This document shows positions 17,649-25,635 of a stretch of DNA of 64,000 nt, one piece after another. The notes beneath the pieces are model-generated. The model saw only the letters and a list, made by a program, of their open reading frames with translations, was not told where the DNA came from and did not search any database. Position 1 is the stretch's first letter, and every line of letters begins with the position of its first letter. This DNA is from Pseudomonas kairouanensis (GTDB taxonomy: Bacteria > Pseudomonadota > Gammaproteobacteria > Pseudomonadales > Pseudomonadaceae): contig NZ_QUZU01000028.1 in the NCBI RefSeq assembly GCF_004682055.1, positions 22,816 to 86,815 on the forward strand, read 5' to 3'. Position numbers and translations under genes: made by a program.

Positions 17649-18670
17649 TGGCGGTTTTTTCTCCGATCACCCGGCGACGCTGGCTGCATTTCAAGCGCAA
17701 CCGTCGGGGCTGGTGGTCGCTGTGGATCTTTGCCGCGCTGTTTGCGCTGTGCCTGGGCGGTGAGCTGGTGGCCAATGACAAACCGCTGGTGGTGTCGTAT
17801 CAGGGCGAGCTGTATTTCCCGGCCTTCAAGCGCTACACCGAACAGGACTTTGGCGGCACGCTGCCATTTCAACCGGATTACCGCGACCCCTACGTGCGTG
17901 AACTGATTGAAGGGCAGGGTGGCTGGCTGCTGTTCCCGCCGATACCGTTCAGCTATGACACGGTCAACTACGACCTCAACGCACCGTCGCCCACACCACC
18001 CTCCGCGCAAGACTGGCTGGGCACCGACGATCAGGCACGGGATGTATTGGCGCGAGTGATTTTCGGCACGCGGGTGTCGTTGTTGTTTGCCCTGGCGTTG
18101 ACCGTGGTGAGCACGCTGATCGGTGTGGCTGCCGGCGCCCTGCAAGGCTACTACGCAGGCTGGATCGACCTGTTGGGCCAGCGCCTGATCGAGATCTGGT
18201 CCGGGCTGCCGGTGCTGTACCTGCTGATCATCCTGTCGGGTTTTGTAGAGCCCAGTTTCTGGTGGCTCCTGGGGATCATGGCGCTGTTTGCCTGGCTGGC
18301 CCTGGTGGACGTGGTGCGCGCCGAGTTCCTGCGCGGGCGCAACCTGGAGTACGTGAAGGCCGCGCGGGCGTTGGGCGTGGGCGACTTTCAGGTGATGCTG
18401 CGGCATATCCTGCCGAATGCGATGACGGCCACCTTGAGCTACTTGCCGTTCATTTTGACCGGTGCGATTTCCACGCTGAGCGCCCTGGATTTCCTTGGCT
18501 TTGGCATGCCCACGGGCACCGCGTCCCTGGGCGAGTTGATCGGCCAGGGCAAAAACAACCTGCAAGCCCCGTGGCTGGCGCTGACCGCGTTTTTTGCGTT
18601 GGCGCTGATCCTGTCCCTGTTGGTATTTATCGGCGAAGCCTGCCGCGATGCCTTCGACCCTCGATCCTGA
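17648..18670 (+). CDS. yejE: Peptide ABC transporter permease (YejE-like)
   Basis: 340 residues. Basic N-terminus RRRWLHFKRNRRGWWSLWIF followed by TM1, then a long periplasmic part that carries the YejE-specific VSYQGELYFPAFKRYTE and FPPIPFSYDTVNYDLN, then five helices with the EAA loop EYVKAARALGVGDFQVMLRHILPNA. It pairs with YejB to form the inner-membrane channel. ATG 17648 shares bases with the YejB stop (ATGA-type overlap), with GGGAGG just upstream. The stop is 15 bp before the ATPase start. Confidence 0.94.
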   Translation: MAVFSPITRRRWLHFKRNRRGWWSLWIFAALFALCLGGELVANDKPLVVSYQGELYFPAFKRYTEQDFGGTLPFQPDYRDPYVRELIEGQGGWLLFPPIPFSYDTVNYDLNAPSPTPPSAQDWLGTDDQARDVLARVIFGTRVSLLFALALTVVSTLIGVAAGALQGYYAGWIDLLGQRLIEIWSGLPVLYLLIILSGFVEPSFWWLLGIMALFAWLALVDVVRAEFLRGRNLEYVKAARALGVGDFQVMLRHILPNAMTATLSYLPFILTGAISTLSALDFLGFGMPTGTASLGELIGQGKNNLQAPWLALTAFFALALILSLLVFIGEACRDAFDPRS

Positions 18671-18685
18671 TAAGCGAGCGTGTGT

Positions 18686-20263
18686 GTGAGCGATGCACTG
18701 ATTCAAATCCGTAACTTGCAGGTGGCCTTCGAAGGGCATAAAGCCGTGCGGGGCATTGACCTGGATATTCACGCGGGCGAGTGCCTGGCGCTGGTGGGCG
18801 AGTCCGGCTCGGGTAAGTCGGTGACGGCCCATTCGATCCTGCAATTGTTGCCGCCGCACATCACCCGAACCCGTGGCAGCATTCGCTATCAGGGTGAGGA
18901 ACTGCTCGGAGCACGGGCGCAACGCCTGCGCCAGATCCGCGGTGATCGCATCGCGATGATCTTCCAGGAGCCAATGACCTCGCTCAACCCGCTGTACACC
19001 GTGGAGCGGCAAGTGGCCGAAACCCTGGCGCTGCACAAGGGGGTGGGCGGCGGCGCCGCACGCGAACGGGTGGTGCAATTGCTGGAACTGGTGGGTATCC
19101 ACGAACCGCGTCAGCGCCTAAATGCCTACCCGCATCAATTGTCCGGCGGGCAGCGTCAGCGGGTGATGATTGCCATGGCGCTGGCGTGCGAGCCGCTGTT
19201 GTTGATCGCCGATGAGCCCACCACGGCACTGGACGTGACAGTGCAGCGGCGCATCCTGGCGTTGCTCAAAGACCTGCAGCAGCGCCTGGGCATGGCGTTG
19301 CTGCTGATCAGTCATGACCTCAATGTGGTGCGCAGCATCGCCCAGCGCGTGGCGGTGATGCGGGCGGGCAAGATCGTCGAGCAGGCCGATTGTGAGGTGC
19401 TGTTCGCTACGCCGCAGCATGCCTACAGCCGCCAACTGCTGGAGGCCGAGCCGCAGGGGCGTGCGGTCAGTCGTGCGCCGGCGCCCAACCTGTTGGAAGT
19501 GGACGCGTTGCGGGTGTGGTTCGCCCAGGGCAGCCTGTTGCGGCGCAAACCGCCGATCAAAGCCGTAGACGGGATTGACCTGCGCCTGCAGCGCGGCAAG
19601 ACGCTGGGCATTGTCGGCGAGTCCGGCTCGGGCAAGTCGACCCTGGGCCAGGCGATCCTGCGCTTGATCGACGCCCAAGGCAGCATCCGCTTCCAGGGGC
19701 AGGCCCTTGACCGGCTCAAGGGCAAGGCCTTGCGCCCGTGGCGTCGGCAACTGCAAGTGGTGTTCCAGGACCCGTTCGGCAGCCTCAGCCCGCGCATGAG
19801 CGTGCAGCAGATCATTGAGGAAGGCTTGCGCGTGCACACCAGCCTGGACGCGGCGCAACGGGAGGCCGAAGTGATTGTGGCCCTGAAGGATGTTGGACTC
19901 GACCCGGATACCCGGCACCGCTTCCCCCACGAATTCTCCGGCGGCCAGCGCCAACGCATCGCCATCGCGAGGGCGTTGGTGATCAAGCCCGAACTGATCC
20001 TGCTCGACGAGCCCACCTCGGCCCTCGACCGTACCGTGCAAAAACAAGTGGTCAGCCTGCTGCGTCGCTTGCAGGAAGAGCACGGCCTGACCTATCTGTT
20101 CATCAGCCACGACCTCGCCGTGGTCCGCGCCCTGGCCCATGACCTGATCGTGGTCAAGGACGGCGTGGTCGTGGAAGCGGGGAGTACGGAGCAACTGTTC
20201 GATGCGCCGCAGCACCCCTATACGCGGGACTTGTTGGTGGCGTCTTCGTTGCGGCGGGAGTGA
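18686..20263 (+). CDS. yejF: Peptide ABC transporter ATPase with two fused ATP-binding domains (YejF-like)
   Basis: 525 residues made of two ABC domains in tandem. Domain 1 has Walker A GESGSGKS near residue 40, signature LSGGQRQRV and Walker B LLLIADEPTTALD. Domain 2 has GESGSGKS near 315, FSGGQRQRI and LILLDEPTSALD. Both H-loops (ISHDL) are present, so both sites look active. The fused form is the rule for YejF. GTG 18686 begins the family's normal N-terminus (VSDALIQIRNLQV); an in-frame GTG at 18680 is less likely. The protein powers peptide import on the cytoplasmic face. Confidence 0.94.
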   Translation: MSDALIQIRNLQVAFEGHKAVRGIDLDIHAGECLALVGESGSGKSVTAHSILQLLPPHITRTRGSIRYQGEELLGARAQRLRQIRGDRIAMIFQEPMTSLNPLYTVERQVAETLALHKGVGGGAARERVVQLLELVGIHEPRQRLNAYPHQLSGGQRQRVMIAMALACEPLLLIADEPTTALDVTVQRRILALLKDLQQRLGMALLLISHDLNVVRSIAQRVAVMRAGKIVEQADCEVLFATPQHAYSRQLLEAEPQGRAVSRAPAPNLLEVDALRVWFAQGSLLRRKPPIKAVDGIDLRLQRGKTLGIVGESGSGKSTLGQAILRLIDAQGSIRFQGQALDRLKGKALRPWRRQLQVVFQDPFGSLSPRMSVQQIIEEGLRVHTSLDAAQREAEVIVALKDVGLDPDTRHRFPHEFSGGQRQRIAIARALVIKPELILLDEPTSALDRTVQKQVVSLLRRLQEEHGLTYLFISHDLAVVRALAHDLIVVKDGVVVEAGSTEQLFDAPQHPYTRDLLVASSLRRE

Positions 20264-20398
20264 GTGGCGTACCAGAGGCGTTCTGGCCAGTTTCCCGCCC
20301 CAGCACCATTGCGGATCAGCGGCGCTAGGGGCAGGGCTGCTTGCGCGCTACAGGGAGAGAGGGTACAGGGCAATACAAACAGAGATGGCCAGACACAA

Positions 20399-20426
20399 GA
20401 AAGCCCGCACTAGGCGGGCTTCTTGA
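20399..20426 (-). terminator. Rho-independent terminator of the tRNA-Met gene
   Basis: On the minus strand an AAGCCCGC stem, a short CTAGT loop, GCGGGCTT and then TTTCTTG. It lies 42 bp past the 3' end of the minus-strand tRNA. On the plus strand it might also end the yej transcript, although the trailing sequence there has only CTTC. Confidence 0.75.
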
Positions 20427-20467
20427 GGTGATCCATAGACTGCTGTAGACATCTATGGATCGGTACT

Positions 20468-20544
20468 TGGTGGCTACACAGGGACTTGAACCCCGGACCC
20501 CAGCATTATGAATGCTATGCTCTAACCAACTGAGCTATGTAGCC
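20468..20544 (-). tRNA. tRNA-Met (anticodon CAT), elongator type
   Basis: 77 bases including an encoded CCA. Acceptor arms GGCTACA and TGTAGCC pair fully. The D-stem is GCTC/GAGC, the anticodon stem TAGCA/TGCTG carries loop TTCATAA, and the T-arm is CGGGG-TTCAAGT-CCCTG. The paired first base and ordinary D-arm mark an elongator rather than initiator tRNA. It lies between the yej operon and the type III secretion cluster, with the 3' end facing away from the cluster. Confidence 0.95.
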
Positions 20545-20756
20545 AAGTGGCGCGCATTATTCGCGTAGAACGGGAATGCGTCAAGCGTTTAATTTGAATT
20601 TTTATCTACGCTTTCAACTGTTTAAGAAAAAACAGCCGATTGGGCGACGAGCGGCGGGCTTTGCGGTGAGGGCGATCGATTGTGGCAGCGGTGGTTTTCA
20701 GAGGGTGCGAGTTGGGCAGATATCCCTGCCGCCCAACGACTGCCGGTTAGCCGGGC

Positions 20757-21308
20757 TTACCGGTGCTGCGGGGTGTGGGTGACGCGTTTGAGCTGCTCGC
20801 GTGCTCGCGACAGGCGTGAGCGCACGGTACCAATGGGGATGTCCAAGGCGTCGGCAGTGTCCTGGTAGCTGCCATCGGTCTCAAGGGAGGCGTACAGCGT
20901 TCTGCGCATTTCCAATGGCAGGTGCTTTATGGCGATCAGGGTTTTTTCCAGTCGACGGTTGATCTCGAACTCCCAGTCCAGGTTGTTGTTTTCCTCTTGT
21001 CCATGCCAGAGCGCCTCATCGAATTCGCAATGCACCGGTTTGGCATACAAGCGCCGGAAGTGGTTGCGTATGAGGTTCTGGGCGATCCCGCACATCCAGG
21101 TGCTGAGGGTGGCCTGGCCGCTGAAGCGATCGCGGTTGCGCCAGGCTTCCAGGTAGGTCAGTTGCAGGATGTCATCGGCATCCTCGGGGTTGAGTACGCG
21201 TTTGTGGATAAAACGTCGGAGTTTTTTCTGATGGTCGTCCGTCAGGTGGAGCATGAATTGAGGCGAGCCGCCAACAAGGTGAGCTAAAGCACCAATAGGG
21301 ATATCCAT
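20757..21308 (-). CDS. rspL: RspL, HrpL-like ECF sigma factor of the type III secretion system
   Basis: 183 residues: region 2 (MLHLTDDHQKKLRRFIHKRVLNPEDADDILQLTYLEAWRN, then STWMCGIAQNLIRNHFRR) and region 4 (SYQDTADALDIPIGTVRSRLSRAREQL). HrpL-type sigma factors recognise hrp boxes (GGAACC-N15/16-CCACNNA), three of which are in this cluster. ATG 21308 is chosen for the TGAGG ribosome site eight bases upstream. A sigma54-type promoter precedes it, as for P. syringae hrpL, which points to control by RspR. The gene faces away from rspJ across about 260 bp. Confidence 0.92.
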   Translation of the reverse strand: MDIPIGALAHLVGGSPQFMLHLTDDHQKKLRRFIHKRVLNPEDADDILQLTYLEAWRNRDRFSGQATLSTWMCGIAQNLIRNHFRRLYAKPVHCEFDEALWHGQEENNNLDWEFEINRRLEKTLIAIKHLPLEMRRTLYASLETDGSYQDTADALDIPIGTVRSRLSRAREQLKRVTHTPQHR

Positions 21309-21361
21309 GATTTTTTCCTCAGGGTAGACGCGATCGAAACGGGTTCGACGCAAAGCCCTTT

Positions 21362-21377
21362 AGCACTGGTTGTGCCA
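21362..21377 (-). promoter_or_regulatory. Sigma54 (-24/-12) promoter of rspL
   Basis: On the minus strand TGGCACAACCAGTGCT fits the sigma54 consensus TGGCAC-N5-TTGC with an intact GG and GC at the required spacing; only the first base of the -12 element differs. It lies about 55 bp upstream of the RspL start. P. syringae hrpL uses such a promoter, switched on by HrpR/HrpS; here RspR (38062-38976) is the matching activator. Confidence 0.8.
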
Positions 21378-21512
21378 AATGGAAAAACCGCATAACTAGT
21401 TGATTTATATAAATAAATATCTTGAAATTGATGCTTTTCGTGCAACTGTTTGCACAAGGCCGCCCAAGGCTGTGCCGACCTTTTCAATGTGCCGGGTAAA
21501 GTTGAGCGTCGT

Positions 21513-21541
21513 GGAACCGAATCAAGAGGGCTTGCCACACA
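21513..21541 (+). promoter_or_regulatory. hrp box (HrpL/RspL promoter) of the rspJ operon
   Basis: GGAACC, 16 bases, CCACACA: an exact match to the hrp box GGAACC-N15/16-CCACNNA. The -10-like half ends 27 bp before the rspJ ATG. It should start the long transcript rspJ-rscV-rspQ-rscN-rspO-rspP-rscQ-rscR-rscS-rscT-rscU. Confidence 0.93.
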
Positions 21542-21568
21542 AGCACACACTTCCTGTGCGGCACGCCC

Positions 21569-22642
21569 ATGAAAATCGAATCCATTTGCGATGTGCAAAC
21601 GCTCCCAAGCCTTGACCTGGTTGGCGCTGGCAGCGCGGCCCGTTCCTCCGTCTCGGCGCCAGCGCACAGTGCCGATCACCTGGCCAATCTGTTCAGCCAG
21701 GAAGTGGCGCTCAACAGCAAGGCCCTGAGCCAGCGCGCCATCGGCGCACGCGTAACGCCGGTCGAACAGCTGTCGCAGCTGTATGACCAGTTGGGGCACC
21801 CTGCCCAGGCGAGCCTTGCGGCAATCACGCGGCGTGTGCGCCTGCAACTGTTGCAACAGCCCAGCGTCGACAAGCTGCTGGACCTCACCGGCAATGATCC
21901 GGCCCGCACCTACGTTGTGCTGCGCCAGGTGACGGCCCAGGCCGAAGCCGAGGTGCGCAAGACCGAAGCGGCGCTGGCCCGGGATGCCCTGGCCCGGTTG
22001 GAGGCCCGGTACCAGCGCGAGATACAGGCCGGCCTCAACATCGCCCTGGCATTGCAAGCCGCCAGTGATGACCCTCAAGAGCGCCAGGCGATGCGTGCGC
22101 TGTACTACGCCAGCGTGGTGGTGCGTCAATCCCTGGCGACCATGATGCAGTCACTGCTGGGGGTGTATGGGGGCGAGCAGTTCGCGGCCGGGCTCAATGT
22201 GATGCGCCGGGCCTTGGCGGACGATATCGCCGCGCAGGCCTCATCGATTCCCAGCGCCAAGTTGCGCACGCTTCTGCTGGGGCTGCAAAGCTGCGGGCAA
22301 CTGGGCAGTGTCTTGAGCGACTGCGGGCTGTTGATCCAGCGCCTGAAGATCGAGCACGACGCGGTGGTGTTGTTGCAGCGCTTGTTGGGGTATGCCGGTG
22401 GCGGTATCGCGTGTGCCGAGGTTCAGCGGTTGGCCGCAGACTTGACCGGTGCCGCGCCTGCGGGCCAGTTGACCACGCTGAACGGGTTGTACCCGATGCT
22501 CAAGAGCCTGCCGCTGGCGTTGTGGCGCGACAACCGTGGGCGCCAAGAGGGCTTGCATAACGTTCTGCTGGTGATGGACGAACTCACGCGCCAGGAAAAA
22601 CTGGCCCCGCGCCTTGCTGATGCATCGAGGGCCAACGGGTGA
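21569..22642 (+). CDS. rspJ: RspJ, type III secretion gatekeeper (HrpJ/SctW)
   Basis: 357 residues of the HrpJ/YopN/InvE gatekeeper family, fused with the TyeA-like C-terminal part (around VYGGEQFAAGLNVMRRALADD). The middle is rich in Ala and Gln helices. Gatekeepers bind the sorting platform and export gate to hold back late substrates until translocators are secreted; in P. syringae HrpJ is itself secreted. First gene after the perfect hrp box. Its TGA overlaps the GTG start of rscV, so translation is coupled. Confidence 0.88.
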   Translation: MKIESICDVQTLPSLDLVGAGSAARSSVSAPAHSADHLANLFSQEVALNSKALSQRAIGARVTPVEQLSQLYDQLGHPAQASLAAITRRVRLQLLQQPSVDKLLDLTGNDPARTYVVLRQVTAQAEAEVRKTEAALARDALARLEARYQREIQAGLNIALALQAASDDPQERQAMRALYYASVVVRQSLATMMQSLLGVYGGEQFAAGLNVMRRALADDIAAQASSIPSAKLRTLLLGLQSCGQLGSVLSDCGLLIQRLKIEHDAVVLLQRLLGYAGGGIACAEVQRLAADLTGAAPAGQLTTLNGLYPMLKSLPLALWRDNRGRQEGLHNVLLVMDELTRQEKLAPRLADASRANG

Positions 22643-24732
22643 CGGCACTGGCGAGCGTCAACCGTATGCTGCTCAAGGTGGCGCAACGTGCCGAAGTGCT
22701 GGGCGCGGTGGTGGTCATGGCCATCGTGTTTATCTTCATTGTGCCGCTGCCCACCTGGCTGGTGGACATCCTGATCGCGCTCAACATCTGTATCTCCTGC
22801 CTGTTGATCGTGCTGGCGTTGTACCTGCCCGGGCCCTTGGCGTTCTCGTCGTTCCCATCGATTCTGCTGCTGACCACCATGTTCCGCCTGGCGTTGTCGA
22901 TCGCTACCACGCGTTTGATCCTGTTGGAGCAGGACGCCGGTGACATCGTCGAGGCCTTTGGCAATTTTGTGGTGGGCGGCAACCTGGCAGTGGGCCTGGT
23001 GATCTTCATGATCCTCACCCTCGTCAACTTCCTGGTGATCACCAAGGGCTCGGAACGGGTGGCCGAAGTGGCCGCGCGGTTCAGCCTGGACGCAATGCCG
23101 GGCAAGCAAATGTCCATCGACAGCGACTTGCGCGCCGGCCTGATCGACGGTGCGCAGGCGCGGGACAAGCGCGAGCAGTTATCCCGTGAAAGCCAGTTGT
23201 TCGGCGCCATGGACGGCGCGATGAAGTTCGTCAAGGGCGACGCGATTGCGGGCCTGGTGATCGTGCTGATCAACCTGCTGGGAGGCTTCTCCACCGGCAT
23301 GTTCCAGCACGGCATGAGTGCCGGCGACTCCATGGCGCTGTACTCGGTACTGACCATCGGTGACGGCCTGATCGCGCAGATCCCCGCGCTGCTGATCTCC
23401 CTGACCGCCGGCATGATCATCACCCGCGTCGCCCCGGACGGGCGCCGTGGCGTGACCCACATGGGCGCTGAAATTGCCCGGCAAATGACCAGTGAACCCA
23501 AGAGCTGGATGATCGCTTCGGTAGGCATGCTGGCGTTTGCCACGTTGCCGGGGATGCCGACGCTGGTGTTTATCCTCATTGCGCTGGTGACCGGCTTGCT
23601 GGGGTATTACCTGGCGCAGGAGCGTAAAAAACAGGACATGCCCGAGATGGCGGACACCCACGCCGTGGCGCCACACGACAATGGCGATGAAGACTTGCGC
23701 GCCTTCGATCCTTCACGGCCCTATGTGCTGCAGTTTCCCTCCCGGCTGCACGGCAGCCGCCTTGCAACGGAGTTGATGCAGCGCATTCGCCAGACCCGCA
23801 ATGGCCTGGTGACCAACCTGGGCCTGACCCTGCCGGCGTTTGAAGTCGAGTTCCTGCCAACCCTTGAGGACGATGAGCTGTGCTTTTGCGTGCATGAAAT
23901 CCCCGTGCTCAGAGCAACCATCGGCCCTTGGGTCGCGGTGGAGCACGCCGCCCTGGCGACGCCGGTGGAACAGGGCACAAGGGGTCAGGTCTGCCGAGAA
24001 GAAGAGGCATGGACGTGGTTGGCACCGGATCATCCGTTGTTCGATGACCCGCAGGTGGAGCGCTTTACGGCAGAGGCGTTGCTCCTGGAGCGCATGAGCC
24101 GGGCGCTGATGCTCAGCGGCCCGCAGTTTCTGGGCGTGCAGGAGAGTAAGTCGATACTCAGTTGGTTAGAAGCCAGCCAGCCTGAGTTGGTCCAGGAGGT
24201 GCAGCGCATCATGCCGTTGTCCCGTTTCTCCGCCGTGCTGCAACGCCTGGCGAGTGAGGGTGTACCGCTGCGCGCCGTGCGCCTGATTGTGGAGTCACTG
24301 GTGGAGTACGGCCAGCACGAACGCGAGCCGGAAGCCCTGGCCGATTATGCCCGTATCGCCCTCAAGGCCCATATCTTCCACCAATACAGCGAAGCCGACG
24401 GACTGCATGCCTGGCTGCTGTCGCCCCAAACCGAGAACATCCTGCGCGAAGCCCTGCGCCAGACTCAGACCGGGGTGTTCTTCGCCCTCGATAACGACAG
24501 CAGCGCGGTGCTGATCAGCTTGCTCAAACAGGCTTTCGCGTTGCGGGTTAAAAGCAAGCGTGTGCTGCTTGTGGCGCAAGACCTGCGCAGCCCTCTGCGC
24601 ACGTTGTTGCTCGAAGAATTCAACCATGTGCCGGTGCTGTCTTTTGCCGAGTTGAGCAGTGCCTCCAAGGTGAAAGTGCTGGGGCGCTTTGACCTGGACG
24701 GTGACGGTCAATTGCATGAGGCGGTGGCATGA
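22639..24732 (+). CDS. rscV: RscV, major export gate protein (HrcV/SctV)
   Basis: 697 residues of the FHIPEP family. The N-terminal half has about seven membrane helices with the signature LLTTMFRLALSIATTRLILL and the cytoplasmic FHIPEP loop (TKGSERVAEVAARFSLDAMPGKQMSIDSDLRAGLID). The C-terminal cytoplasmic domain (from about residue 360) forms the nonameric ring that receives chaperone-substrate pairs. GTG 22639 overlaps the rspJ stop (GTGA). Length and motifs are those of an intact SctV. Confidence 0.96.
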   Translation: MTALASVNRMLLKVAQRAEVLGAVVVMAIVFIFIVPLPTWLVDILIALNICISCLLIVLALYLPGPLAFSSFPSILLLTTMFRLALSIATTRLILLEQDAGDIVEAFGNFVVGGNLAVGLVIFMILTLVNFLVITKGSERVAEVAARFSLDAMPGKQMSIDSDLRAGLIDGAQARDKREQLSRESQLFGAMDGAMKFVKGDAIAGLVIVLINLLGGFSTGMFQHGMSAGDSMALYSVLTIGDGLIAQIPALLISLTAGMIITRVAPDGRRGVTHMGAEIARQMTSEPKSWMIASVGMLAFATLPGMPTLVFILIALVTGLLGYYLAQERKKQDMPEMADTHAVAPHDNGDEDLRAFDPSRPYVLQFPSRLHGSRLATELMQRIRQTRNGLVTNLGLTLPAFEVEFLPTLEDDELCFCVHEIPVLRATIGPWVAVEHAALATPVEQGTRGQVCREEEAWTWLAPDHPLFDDPQVERFTAEALLLERMSRALMLSGPQFLGVQESKSILSWLEASQPELVQEVQRIMPLSRFSAVLQRLASEGVPLRAVRLIVESLVEYGQHEREPEALADYARIALKAHIFHQYSEADGLHAWLLSPQTENILREALRQTQTGVFFALDNDSSAVLISLLKQAFALRVKSKRVLLVAQDLRSPLRTLLLEEFNHVPVLSFAELSSASKVKVLGRFDLDGDGQLHEAVA

Positions 24733-24741
24733 GGGGGCACG

Positions 24742-25635
24742 ATGTTTGAGTTGCGCGTGCTCAACGGTTCGCAACAGGGCGCTGCCTTGCCGTTGTTCGG
24801 AGAGCAGTGGTGCATCGGGGCCAGTCCGGAAGCCGACCTGGTGCTTCACGATCCGGCCATTGCGCAGCGCCATGTGTGGGTGCGCCGGGTGGCGGACCGC
24901 TGGAGTGTGCAAGCCGAGGCGGGGCTGGTACTGGACGCTTCGGGAACGTTGGTCGCGCAGATCGCCGACCTGGCGGCGGACCTGCCGTTTTCCATCAGCG
25001 GCATTCGACTGTGTGTGTCCCTTGCGGATCGACCGTGGCCCGCAGAGCCTGAGCCAGCGGTATTGGAAACGTCCCGCGATACACCGCAGGACCTGCCGTT
25101 GAGCACGATGCCCAAGTCGACCCAAACGCGCTGGCTGGGAGGGCTGCTGGTGGTCGCCGTGCTGGTCACGGTGGTGGGAATGATGAACGCCTCAGACAGT
25201 CAGCCCCAAGCCTCACTGATGCCGGCGGCGTCATCACGCATTGAGCTGGCCACGGTGCCCGAGGTGCGCCAGCAGTTGCTCAAAATGCTCAGCGAGCGCG
25301 ATCTGGCGCAGCGCGTCACGTTGCAGGTGGTCAATGGCCAGGTTGCCCTCAGTGGCGATGTATCCCAGGAACAAATGGCATTGCTGTCACGCATGCTCGT
25401 GCGCTTTGCCGAGCAGTTCGACAGCCCGGTACCGGTCTTGAGCCGCGTACGCGAGGGCAGCAGCCAGCCGCCGTTCAAGATTGTGCAGATCGTCGGTGGA
25501 CCGAACGGCCACGTCGTCCTGGAGGACGGGCAGCGTCTGTTCCTGGGGGATGAAGTGGATGGCTTGCGGCTGGTGTCCATCGACAACGGGCGATTGGTCT
25601 TCGACGGCCATCAGCGCTACGAGGTGCGCTGGTGA
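24742..25635 (+). CDS. rspQ: RspQ, inner-membrane ring protein (HrpQ/SctD)
   Basis: 297 residues: N-terminal cytoplasmic FHA-like domain (FELRVLNGSQQGAALPLFGEQWCIGASPEADLVL), one membrane helix near residues 132-150 (GGLLVVAVLVTVVGMM), and a periplasmic part of ring-building folds. It forms the outer of the two inner-membrane rings with RscJ. It starts nine bases after rscV, with GAGGGGGCACG before ATG 24742. The stop overlaps the start of rscN. HrpQ of P. syringae has the same size and position. Confidence 0.88.
   Translation: MFELRVLNGSQQGAALPLFGEQWCIGASPEADLVLHDPAIAQRHVWVRRVADRWSVQAEAGLVLDASGTLVAQIADLAADLPFSISGIRLCVSLADRPWPAEPEPAVLETSRDTPQDLPLSTMPKSTQTRWLGGLLVVAVLVTVVGMMNASDSQPQASLMPAASSRIELATVPEVRQQLLKMLSERDLAQRVTLQVVNGQVALSGDVSQEQMALLSRMLVRFAEQFDSPVPVLSRVREGSSQPPFKIVQIVGGPNGHVVLEDGQRLFLGDEVDGLRLVSIDNGRLVFDGHQRYEVRW

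Noticed and set aside
20468..20544. tRNA-Met as an integration site for the T3SS cluster
   Set aside because: The tRNA 3' end faces the yej operon, not the cluster; there is no integrase and I found no repeat of the tRNA end at the far boundary.
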